Source: JAVJPJ01 sp040217295 (GTDB lineage: Bacteria; Pseudomonadota; Alphaproteobacteria; Rhodobacterales; Rhodobacteraceae). Taken from it: a DNA stretch of 13,000 nt. The DNA is taken from assembly GCA_964460185.1 (NCBI GenBank), contig CAYWTM010000097.1, forward strand, positions 1 through 13,000, in the 5' to 3' direction. The position numbers and the translations under genes are program-made. Positions 6,371 to 13,000 of the stretch are shown here, in pieces; positions within the stretch are counted from its first letter, which is position 1; the number at the start of each line of letters is the position of its first letter. A model generated the notes under the pieces. It ran no database searches, was not told where the DNA came from, and saw only the letters and a list, made by a program, of their open reading frames with translations.

Positions 6371-7745
6371 TCGCCTCGCACGTGAAGCCCGCGACCACAC
6401 GCATCGCGCGCGCGTCACCGGACCAGTACAAAGAACAGTCCGAACTCGCAGCCAGTGTCTGAAGGCATTGCAACGCCTCCATCCGCTCTGCGGGGCAGAT
6501 GGTGGCGCTGCTGTCTGGCGGAATGCTGCAATCCACGACAAAGCGCAGCCGCCCCCCGACACAGCCGCCGGAGACGGCGATGCCGCCGTCCGAGCAAATC
6601 TCGTCGCATGCTCGGAGCAACGATACCAGGACCTCGATCACGGCTTCGGGCGCGGCGACTGTCACGCAGCCCGCTGTCCCTGCCCAGCCCTTGGTGACAT
6701 GACGGCCGGTCTCGCGCTCGAACACGGCGACCGCGCAACGGGCGATATCGCAGGATTCGGGGCTCGTGGTTTCGGCCGGCTTCGGCTCCGCCGCCAGGCG
6801 GCGCAGGGATTCCATTGCTTCGTTGGTCAGGTCCCGTGCCCGCCGAACCTCGTGCCGGCAACTCTCTCGGCCGACGATCTGGCTCGCGTATAGCGCGGCG
6901 ATCGACAGCAACTGCATTGGCCCATCGCGAAGTTCGGCGCGCATATGCATCGCGTCAACATCACCCTCGGCCGACCTTTCACGGTAGAGGCGGTCGACCT
7001 CGCTGTTCAGTGCGCGGTTGCGAAGGGACAGCTCGCGCGCGTTGCTGATGCTGCGCGCATGGCTCTTCTCGCTGTGGAAGATCCGCGCCTGCGCGAGCCC
7101 GACCAGCGCACAGAGCGCAGACAGCCCAAAGACCAGCGCAATGAGGCTTTGCTGCACCAATCCCTGGCTGACGGCCGCGATCCTGCCGACCAGGGTCTCG
7201 AAGCGGCAGTAGATTTCACCGACGGCAACGATCTCGCCGTTGGCATTTGCAAGCGGAATGTAGATCTCGTACATGCCGGTCGTTTGGCTGTCCTCGACCG
7301 GCGTCACGATCGTCTCACCCGCGATCGAACGCGCCAGGGTCTCGTCCGATGCATGGCTGCTCGTGACAGCCCCGTGGCTCGAGTATATCAGCTGGCCTTC
7401 GGTGGACCACAGCTTGACCATGTCGAAACGGGCTTCCGCGAAATGCGGCATCAGCGCGGCGTCCACGGCAGCAAGGCGATTTGGCGACGGCGTTTCACCG
7501 GGGCTCAGGTCGGCCACGAACTGCAAGAGCACAGCACTCAAGATCGCCTGCTCCATCTCCATCGCCGTGTCGAAAAGGTAGCCGTGCGCAAAGCGTCGTT
7601 CGGCCTCGGCAACGGCGAGCTGCATCGTCACAAGCGTCAGCGCGGCAAGCAGCAGCGATTGCATCAGCAAGCCCAGGCGCGCCCATGCCCGTGCAAGACC
7701 CAGGGCCACGCGCCGAACATGACCGACCTTTTCCATCCGTCGCAT
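6363..7745 (-). CDS. Membrane sensor resembling a NarL-type histidine kinase, probably catalytically degenerate
   Basis: This is a 460-residue inner-membrane protein. Transmembrane segments lie at about 24-46 and 198-220, flanking a periplasmic sensor domain of about 150 residues (KLWSTEGQLIYSS at 111-123, GMYEIYIPLANANGEIVAVGEIY at 157-179). A coiled linker follows, then a HisKA_3-like segment AELRDGPMQLLS (270-281). In active kinases this motif reads ELHDGP; here the phospho-acceptor position is Arg273, codon CGC. The C-terminal 180 residues sit where the ATPase domain belongs, but I see no N-box asparagine, no DxGxG box and no glycine-rich lid, and the region is unusually cysteine-rich. 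It may be a pseudokinase sensor. The start at 7745 has a GGGGGT ribosome site; the frame open to 7853 runs into the HlyD gene. It begins 34 bp after hlyD and is probably the last gene of the secretion operon. Confidence 0.8.
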   Translation of the reverse strand: MRRMEKVGHVRRVALGLARAWARLGLLMQSLLLAALTLVTMQLAVAEAERRFAHGYLFDTAMEMEQAILSAVLLQFVADLSPGETPSPNRLAAVDAALMPHFAEARFDMVKLWSTEGQLIYSSHGAVTSSHASDETLARSIAGETIVTPVEDSQTTGMYEIYIPLANANGEIVAVGEIYCRFETLVGRIAAVSQGLVQQSLIALVFGLSALCALVGLAQARIFHSEKSHARSISNARELSLRNRALNSEVDRLYRERSAEGDVDAMHMRAELRDGPMQLLSIAALYASQIVGRESCRHEVRRARDLTNEAMESLRRLAAEPKPAETTSPESCDIARCAVAVFERETGRHVTKGWAGTAGCVTVAAPEAVIEVLVSLLRACDEICSDGGIAVSGGCVGGRLRFVVDCSIPPDSSATICPAERMEALQCLQTLAASSDCSLYWSGDARAMRVVAGFTCEATT

Positions 7746-7779
7746 GTGGATACCCCCGCAACTTCGCCGCTGCCCCGCC

Positions 7780-9093
7780 TCAGCCTTCGGCCATGGCGCG
7801 CATGAGACCGTCGTGGAGCGGCTGCAAAAGATACTCCAGCGGCGTCCTGGCATCGGTCTGGATGTAGATCTCCACCGGCATCCCCGGCACGAGACGCGTC
7901 GGTGCGCCCGCCACGTTGACGTCTGTCGGGCGGGCCATCGCCACGAAATACGGCTGACCGGTCGCTTGGTCGGTCACGCTGGCCGGAGCCACGTACGAGA
8001 CGACGCCGCCGAGCTCTGGCGTTGTCCGCTGGTCGAAGGACAAAAAGCGCAACCGCGCATCCTGGCCGATGACGACCTGGTCGATATCCACGGTTTCCAC
8101 CCGGAACTCGATGACAAGGCGCGCACCGCTCGGCACGATCGAGGCAAGCGTCTGGCCTGCGGGCAGAACCTGGCCAACGGTATTGACCATCATCTCGTTC
8201 ACCGTGCCCGACACCGGGGCGCGGATCGCCGAGCGTGCAATCCGCCCTTCCGCCTGCTCGCTCCGCAGCTCCAGCTCGCTGATGCGTGGCTCGATCTCCC
8301 GCAGCTGGCGATGAGCCTCCCAGGCGAAACCGCGATCGAGGTCTTCGATTTCGGCGGCAATTTCGCGCTGCTGGATGGCGTTGGCCTCGATCTCGGCGGC
8401 AACGGAGGCAAGCTCCCCCACGAGACGCGCCTGCGCCGCTTCGGCCTCGGCCAATCCGCTTTCGGACACCACGCCACGCTCCGCCAACTCGGCGTTCCGG
8501 GCCACGGCCTGGTCGGCCAGTATCGCCTGACGTTCCAGCGCCGATTTTCGCGCGTCCAGCGACTGCGCGCTGCCGACCGACCGCTCCAGCTGGAGCGACA
8601 GCATTTCGTGGCGCGCACGTCGCTCGCCCAAGCGATCCTCGAAGCGGCGCAGTTCGCCCGAGACAGCACGCTCGACGGCGCTGTTGGACGGATCCAGGTC
8701 TTCGGGGATCGGCATCGTGTCTGCAAGATCGCGTTCGGCGGCAAGCCGCGCTGCGCGGACCCGCAGGTCGAGCAGCTCTGCCTGCATCAGGTCGAGTTCC
8801 GACTCTATCTCCCGCGTGTCAAGCCGTGCCAGAACCTCGCCCTCCTCGACCTCGCGGCCCGGTTCGACGAGAATCTCGGCGATCGCGCCGCCGGTCGGAT
8901 GCTGCGCGAGCCGCAATTCACGGTCCACCTTGACCGATCCGTTCGCGATAATCGCCGCATTGAGCCGCGCTGTCGCGGCCCAGCCGCCCACGCCACCCAC
9001 CAGCGCCACGGCCATGACGAAGGCCGCCAGAAGCGGTCGCACCATGCCAACCGTGCCTTTTGTCTCACCGGGTTCGGAATTGTCTCTGGCCAT
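7780..9093 (-). CDS. HlyD/PrtE-family type I secretion periplasmic adaptor
   Basis: This 437-residue membrane-fusion protein bridges the ABC exporter in the inner membrane and a TolC-like outer-membrane channel. It has a short cytoplasmic N-terminus, one transmembrane segment (about 20-41), and the first half of the lipoyl/barrel-sandwich domain (GGAIAEILVEPGREVEEGE, 68-86). A long coiled-coil hairpin spans about 95-290, rich in Glu/Arg/Ala. The second lipoyl half is IRAPVSGTVNEMMVNTVGQVLPAG (290-313), and a beta-barrel region ends in RLVPGMPVEIYI and RTPLEYLLQPL (400-426), the usual C-terminus of PrtE/PrsE-type adaptors. Length is normal. AGGAG lies ten bases before ATG at 9093. It follows the unknown membrane protein by 30 bp and shares the operon with the ABC exporter. 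No TolC gene is present in the window. Confidence 0.95.
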   Translation of the reverse strand: MARDNSEPGETKGTVGMVRPLLAAFVMAVALVGGVGGWAATARLNAAIIANGSVKVDRELRLAQHPTGGAIAEILVEPGREVEEGEVLARLDTREIESELDLMQAELLDLRVRAARLAAERDLADTMPIPEDLDPSNSAVERAVSGELRRFEDRLGERRARHEMLSLQLERSVGSAQSLDARKSALERQAILADQAVARNAELAERGVVSESGLAEAEAAQARLVGELASVAAEIEANAIQQREIAAEIEDLDRGFAWEAHRQLREIEPRISELELRSEQAEGRIARSAIRAPVSGTVNEMMVNTVGQVLPAGQTLASIVPSGARLVIEFRVETVDIDQVVIGQDARLRFLSFDQRTTPELGGVVSYVAPASVTDQATGQPYFVAMARPTDVNVAGAPTRLVPGMPVEIYIQTDARTPLEYLLQPLHDGLMRAMAEG

Positions 9094-9123
9094 TTGAATT
9101 GCACTCCTAAAAATCTGAACTAA

Positions 9124-10035
9124 TTAAAGAAAACCAAATTCGTTGGGATCCATGGGACCCAGGGTCGATTCCAACGCCACCGTGGGGGCGATGGCACCAG
9201 CGGCCCCCGCGGCCGTGGACCCGTCATCAGGGAGGAACGCCTCCCGCGATTGTCCGTCAGCCAGGCGCAGCACGGTATCGGTCGACACTGCGTTCCCCGT
9301 CTCGACAGCGCTGAAGACGCGCTCCACCGGCACTTCGCGCAAGATGTCACCGATGGCGTAATCCATGATCTGCTCGGCCTGGATCTCTGGAAGCCACTCG
9401 AGGATCCGATCCAGGTCCGCCAGAAGCTCCCCAAGCTCATTCGCTGCGTCACCCTCTGTCGGTTCGGAGGGCGCATCCGCATCCCCCCGTGCAGCCGCGT
9501 CTTCGCCTGCCGTGACGGGGGCCGCCCCGACCCCGCGTGCGCCCCCCTGCAGCGGCACAGCGACCTGGCCCGCGCCGATGGACTCCGCGTCAGCCGGCGC
9601 GATGCCCGGGGCTTGCGAAGCGCGGTGCGCATGCGCGGCACCTGAAGCATGCGCAATGACCTCCGGCACGGCCGCCGCCAGCGCGACATGAGCCACCCCC
9701 GAGACAGGCGCGGCCTCGGATGCCGGCGGACCTTTTGGCGCGGCGGCTTCCGCTACCGCGTCGGTCGGTTTCGGCGCTGGCTGGACGTCGGTCACCACCT
9801 CGACGCCGGCCTGCTCCCGGTCATCGGACCGCGCGGGTCCCGAGACATCCTGATCGACCCCCGAAGACCGCGCCGACAGCGCCGTGAACAAGGCGCCCAG
9901 CCCAAGGAGAAACACGAAACCCCGCCACGGCCATCTCGAGTTGCGGCCGCCATCGGCCTCGCCCTCCCTGAGGGCATCGCCCAGCCGAGGTGCGGCCTTC
10001 TTGGCCCGGTTCGCGATGGAGATATGGAGGCTCAT
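9124..10035 (-). CDS. Unrecognised membrane-anchored Ala/Pro-rich protein in the type I secretion operon
   Basis: I do not recognise this 303-residue protein. A basic cytoplasmic N-terminus (1-38) precedes one transmembrane segment (about 39-55, GFVFLLGLGALFTALSA). A long low-complexity stretch (57-195) rich in Ala, Pro, Gly and Glu follows, and is predicted to be disordered and periplasmic. The compact, acidic C-terminal part (197-260) includes NELGELLADLDRILEWLPEI and QIMDYAIGDILREVPVERVF, probably helical. The last residues, DPNEFGFL, are acidic-hydrophobic and loosely resemble type I secretion tails. There are no cysteines. It starts 15 bp after the ABC exporter stop, with GGAG ten bases before ATG, and ends 30 bp before hlyD. 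The position between transporter and adaptor suggests an accessory part of the exporter, such as a regulator, a substrate tether or a cell-wall-spanning link. This is inference. Confidence 0.85.
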   Translation of the reverse strand: MSLHISIANRAKKAAPRLGDALREGEADGGRNSRWPWRGFVFLLGLGALFTALSARSSGVDQDVSGPARSDDREQAGVEVVTDVQPAPKPTDAVAEAAAPKGPPASEAAPVSGVAHVALAAAVPEVIAHASGAAHAHRASQAPGIAPADAESIGAGQVAVPLQGGARGVGAAPVTAGEDAAARGDADAPSEPTEGDAANELGELLADLDRILEWLPEIQAEQIMDYAIGDILREVPVERVFSAVETGNAVSTDTVLRLADGQSREAFLPDDGSTAAGAAGAIAPTVALESTLGPMDPNEFGFL

Positions 10036-10050
10036 GACCTGTGCGCTCCG

Positions 10051-11817
10051 TTAGACCGCGACGTCAGCCGCAGCCGTAGCCGCCGGACGTTTGCCGCCAT
10101 CGCCATTCACGGTAGTCAGGATCTGTCCACCACGGCTTGAGATGACTTGATCCTTCGGTCCGATCGCCGCAAGCGTGCCACCGTGGATCACGGCCACGGT
10201 GTCGACAGCCGAAAGTACGCTTGGCCGATGGGCCACGACGATGACGATGCCGCCCCGCTCGCGGATTTCCCGGATCGTGTCGTTCAGCGCCCGCTCTCCC
10301 ACCGCGTCCAGCGAGGCGTTCGGCTCATCGAGCAGAACCACGAGAGGATTGCCGAACAGCGCGCGCGCCAGGCCGATCCTCTGCCGCTGACCCGCCGAAA
10401 GCGCCGTGCCCATCGCGCCCACCTGTGTGTCGTAGCCATCGGGCAACTGGGCAATCATGCGGTGGATGCCGGTCCGGTTGGCGGCCTCGTAGACGGCGTT
10501 TTCATCGCCGGTGCCGAAGCGGTTGATGTTTTCGACGACCGAACCTGTGAAGAGGTTCACCTCTTGCGGCAGGTAGCCGAGGAACGCGCCACGCATGGCC
10601 GGTTCGTAGTGCGAGAGGCTCACGTCATCGAAACGCACCGACCCGCGCAACGGTGTCCAGATGCCGGCGAGCGCGCGCATCAACGTCGACTTGCCGCCAC
10701 CGCTCGGGCCCACGACCGCCATGGCCTGCCCGGCCTTGAGTTCGAAGGACACGTCGCTGAGCAAGACGCGGCCGGTTGCCGGGGAGGCGACGGTCAGGTT
10801 CTCGACGGTGAGCGAGGCCTTGGGCAACGGCAGCCCCGGAAAGCGGCGGTCTACGTCAACGGACTGCGCGATGGTGTCCTTGACCTGCCGGTAGGAATGG
10901 CGCGCAGCGAGAATGTTGCGCCAGCCGCCAATCACCTGGTCGATCGGCGCAAGCGCGCGCGCAGACGCCACCGACACCGCGATGATCGCACCCGGCGTAA
11001 GCTGGCCCTGCAGCGCGAAATAGGCGCCGAGACCAAGAAGCGTGGACTGCAGCACCATGCGCAGCGTGCGCGACAGGGACGTGATCGCTGCACTGGTCGC
11101 AGCGGTCCGGGTATGGGTTTCGAGATGCTCGTCGTTGGCCTTCATGAAGCGCGCCACGGCCCTGTCGCCAAGGCCCATCGCGGTGATGACGTCCGCGTTG
11201 TTCGTGTTCGACTCCGCCGCGACGTTGCGGCGGATCATGGAACCAAGGGCTGTCTGGCTCAGGTTCCGCGACATCAGCTCGGACACGACGGTCAGCGCCG
11301 CGAGCACGACAGCTCCCGCCAACGTCACCACCCCGAGCACGGGATGAAGCAGCCAGACGAAGCCGAGGAAGATCGGCACCCAGGGCAGGTCGAAGATCGC
11401 CGCCGGCGCGCCGCTTCCGAAAAAGCCGCGAAGCGTGTCGAGCGAACGGGTCCGCTCCATCGCCTCGGCCGCGGTGAATCCGTGCCGCGGCATCTCGAGC
11501 GAGACCTGGTGGGCAAGGGGCGCGACGCGCTTGTCGAGCCGGCTGCCCAGGCGCACGAAGATCGCCGAGCGCACCGCGTCGAAGCCGCCGTGAAACAGGA
11601 AAAGGCCGACGGCCAGAACCGAAAGAGCCATGAGCGTTTCGACCGAGCCGCTGGTCAGCACACGGTCGTAGACCTGCATCATGTAGACCGAACCGGTCAG
11701 GGCCAGGATGTTGATCAGGCCGGAAATCAGGAAGATCACGACGCCAAAGCGGCGTAGGTCTTGGTTCAGGAGACCCGCAGCCTTTCTGCGGGCCATGTTT
11801 GTGTCGGATTTACTCAT
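10051..11817 (-). CDS. Type I secretion system permease/ATPase (PrtD-family ABC exporter)
   Basis: This 588-residue protein fuses an ABC transmembrane domain to a nucleotide-binding domain and powers one-step export of RTX substrates. The membrane part begins with FGVVIFLISGLINILALTGSVYMMQVYDRVL (24-53), the typical PrtD start, with further segments at about 62-78, 145-180 and 255-290. The ATPase domain has Walker A GPSGGGKST (370-378), Q-loop Q418, signature LSAGQRQR (473-480), Walker B VVLLDEP (493-499) and switch H530. All are intact. There is no N-terminal C39 peptidase domain, so it is not a leader-cleaving exporter. The start at 11817 (MSKSDTN) fits family length; a frame open to 11862 adds 15 unlikely residues. 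Its ribosome site is weak. The RTX gene lies 89 bp upstream, behind a terminator, and is the obvious substrate candidate. Confidence 0.96.
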   Translation of the reverse strand: MSKSDTNMARRKAAGLLNQDLRRFGVVIFLISGLINILALTGSVYMMQVYDRVLTSGSVETLMALSVLAVGLFLFHGGFDAVRSAIFVRLGSRLDKRVAPLAHQVSLEMPRHGFTAAEAMERTRSLDTLRGFFGSGAPAAIFDLPWVPIFLGFVWLLHPVLGVVTLAGAVVLAALTVVSELMSRNLSQTALGSMIRRNVAAESNTNNADVITAMGLGDRAVARFMKANDEHLETHTRTAATSAAITSLSRTLRMVLQSTLLGLGAYFALQGQLTPGAIIAVSVASARALAPIDQVIGGWRNILAARHSYRQVKDTIAQSVDVDRRFPGLPLPKASLTVENLTVASPATGRVLLSDVSFELKAGQAMAVVGPSGGGKSTLMRALAGIWTPLRGSVRFDDVSLSHYEPAMRGAFLGYLPQEVNLFTGSVVENINRFGTGDENAVYEAANRTGIHRMIAQLPDGYDTQVGAMGTALSAGQRQRIGLARALFGNPLVVLLDEPNASLDAVGERALNDTIREIRERGGIVIVVAHRPSVLSAVDTVAVIHGGTLAAIGPKDQVISSRGGQILTTVNGDGGKRPAATAAADVAV

Positions 11818-11860
11818 GGGGGGAACTCGCCCTTGTCGGAGAAAAATGAATACTCGGTAC

Positions 11861-11893
11861 AAAAATCACCCGGCCCGCATTGCGCGGGCCGGG
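11861..11893 (-). terminator. Rho-independent terminator after the RTX gene
   Basis: On the minus strand a perfect 10-bp stem, CCCGGCCCGC and GCGGGCCGGG (11893-11884 and 11878-11869) with a 5-base loop, is followed by TGATTTTTGT. The stem starts 13 bases after the RTX stop. This is a textbook intrinsic terminator. It lies only about 50 bp before the ABC exporter start, so expression of the exporter needs read-through or a promoter squeezed into 11818-11868. Confidence 0.85.
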
Positions 11894-11906
11894 CCGTTGG
11901 ATGGCT

Positions 11907-13000
11907 TCAGAAGTTGAAGTCGTCCTGCGTCAGGGTATGGGACGACCGCACCGACAGGCTGAAGTCCGACTGGCCGTCATCATCGACGTGACCGGTCAGC
12001 ACGGTGTTTCCGTGCTCGTCGGTGGACGCCACCAGGCTGCCGGCAGTTACAACACCATCGCCCTCGGACATCAGCGTGAAGGCCTGGTCGCCGGCCGTGC
12101 CGCGGTTCGCGTCGATCGACGACAGGTCTATCATGTCCCCCGGCGCGAAGTCGGCGATGTGATCTCCATCTGCCGCATCGGTGGACAGGAAGCGCACGGT
12201 ATCCATACCGTCCCCGGTCGCGATGACATTCGCCCCGGTTCCTGCGGTGATGACGTCGTTGCCGTCGCCACTGATGACGTCCTCGACCGAGAACAGGCGG
12301 TCCAGCGTCTCGCCCGACCGGATCGAGCCGACCTCGGAGAGGCTGCCAAGGTCGATCCGAAGATCCGCCGTGCTGCCTGAGAGGTCGACGCGGTCCTGTC
12401 CCTCGCCGCCGAAGACGATATCGATCATCCCGTCGTCGGACATGAAGAACACGTCGTCCCCGTCGCCGCCGAACAGCACGTCTTCGCCGGTCCCACCGTC
12501 GAGCACGTCCGCTCCGTCGCCGCCCAAGAGAACATCCATCCCGGCATGACCGTTCAGGAAGTCGTCTCCGGCACCGCCCCGCAGCACATCGTTTCCGTCG
12601 TTGCCGAGCAGGACATCGTCGCCCACATCGCCGGAGAGATCGTCGTCACCCGTGGTGCCAAAGCCCACGACCGGCGCGACCCTCACAGGCCCCTGGGTCT
12701 CGGGTTCCTCAGCCGGGGTTTCGGACACAGGCGTATCGTCAGCCGGGGTCTCGGACACAGGCGTGTCGTCAGCCGGGGTCTCGGACACAGGCGTGTCGTC
12801 AGCCGGGGTCTCGGACACGGGCGTATCGTCAGCCGGGGTCTCGGACACGGGCGTATCGTCAGCCGGGGTCTCGGACACAGGCGTATCGTCAGCCGGGGTC
12901 TCGGACACAGGCGTATCGTCAGCCGGGGTTTCGGACACAGGCGTATCGTCAGCCGGGGTCTCGGACACAGGCGTGTCGTCAGCCGGGGTCTCGGACACAG
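11907..13000 (-). CDS. RTX calcium-binding protein, type I secretion substrate (5' end outside window)
   Basis: Only the C-terminal 364 or so residues are in the window; the gene continues past 13000, so the apparent start is not real. In order: a 10-residue tandem repeat (SETPADDTPV, at least nine copies), a short linker, and then about eight RTX nonapeptides of the GGxGxDxLx type (for example GGAGDDFLN and GGDGADVLD, around 12444-12659). A second small RTX block follows (SGDGNDVITAGTGANVI). The final domain resembles the serralysin C-terminus (HIADFAPGDMIDLSSIDAN, GDQAFTLM). The protein ends in LTQDDFNF, an acidic-hydrophobic tail typical of type I export signals. RTX repeats fold on binding calcium outside the cell. 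The repeat region looks like a stalk. Without the N-terminus I cannot say whether this is an adhesin, protease or other enzyme. Confidence 0.93.
   Translation of the reverse strand, partial: VSETPADDTPVSETPADDTPVSETPADDTPVSETPADDTPVSETPADDTPVSETPADDTPVSETPADDTPVSETPADDTPVSETPADDTPVSETPAEEPETQGPVRVAPVVGFGTTGDDDLSGDVGDDVLLGNDGNDVLRGGAGDDFLNGHAGMDVLLGGDGADVLDGGTGEDVLFGGDGDDVFFMSDDGMIDIVFGGEGQDRVDLSGSTADLRIDLGSLSEVGSIRSGETLDRLFSVEDVISGDGNDVITAGTGANVIATGDGMDTVRFLSTDAADGDHIADFAPGDMIDLSSIDANRGTAGDQAFTLMSEGDGVVTAGSLVASTDEHGNTVLTGHVDDDGQSDFSLSVRSSHTLTQDDFNF
12444..12659 (-). repeat. RTX (hemolysin-type calcium-binding) nonapeptide array
   Basis: About eight consecutive GGxGxDxLx-like nonapeptides are encoded here, from GTTGDDDLS through GGDGDDVFF. 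Pairs of such repeats form parallel beta-rolls that bind calcium. One unit (HAGMDVLL) lacks the first consensus Gly pair but keeps the Asp and the period. Confidence 0.88.
12721..13000 (-). repeat. 30-bp tandem repeat coding for SETPADDTPV
   Basis: Nine full 30-base units run back to back from 12721 to 12990, with the start of a tenth at 12991-13000; the array probably continues beyond the window. Units differ at only three positions, all third codon bases and all silent (GAT/GAC, CCT/CCC, GAG/GAA). It encodes an acidic Pro/Thr-rich stretch just before the RTX repeats. Confidence 0.97.

Noticed and set aside
10147..11757. Plus-strand 536-codon frame opposite the ABC exporter
   Set aside because: The exporter on the minus strand has every ABC motif intact; the plus-strand frame is Arg/His/Gly-rich with no domain.

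Overview
The window is high-GC DNA with long ORFs on both strands. Its gene families (PrtD/HlyD-type type I secretion genes, a SigK/RskA-like sigma/anti-sigma pair, Tat-exported MsrB, a FAS1 protein, DUF4394) suggest an alphaproteobacterium, most likely Rhodobacteraceae (Roseobacter-type). This placement comes from protein character, not from a search. I see no tRNA, rRNA, CRISPR array or intact mobile element.

Region A (1-1460): about 300 bases without a convincing gene, then a plus-strand zinc-independent quinone oxidoreductase (300-1301). A convergent intergenic gap with a strong hairpin separates it from the next gene.

Region B (1461-5013), all minus strand, transcribed from right to left: an ECF sigma factor, its RskA-type membrane anti-sigma (GTGA overlap), an exported fasciclin (FAS1) protein, a Tat-exported methionine sulfoxide reductase B, and a secreted DUF4394 protein. 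It reads as an envelope-stress module: a membrane-tethered sigma switch beside three predicted exported proteins, one of them a repair enzyme for oxidised methionine. The sigma/RskA/fasciclin combination parallels the mycobacterial SigK-RskA-MPT70/MPT83 system.

Region C (5014-5716): about 700 bases without a credible gene, possibly containing a decayed or dispersed repeat. A hairpin and a weak ribosome-binding site precede a plus-strand NarL/FixJ-type response regulator (5717-6370).

Region D (6363-13000), all minus strand, transcribed from right to left: the C-terminal part of an RTX protein (N-terminus outside the window) with a 30-bp tandem repeat, a rho-independent terminator, a PrtD-type ABC exporter, an unrecognised membrane-anchored Ala/Pro-rich protein, an HlyD-type adaptor, and a membrane sensor resembling a histidine kinase. 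That sensor has Arg where the phospho-acceptor His should be and no visible ATP-binding boxes. The last four genes are 15-34 bp apart and look like one operon. The sensor gene ends by overlapping the 3' end of the convergent response regulator by 8 bp. The region looks like a self-contained type I secretion locus with its substrate, transporter, an extra inner-membrane component and a putative regulatory pair. The outer-membrane TolC component is not in the window.
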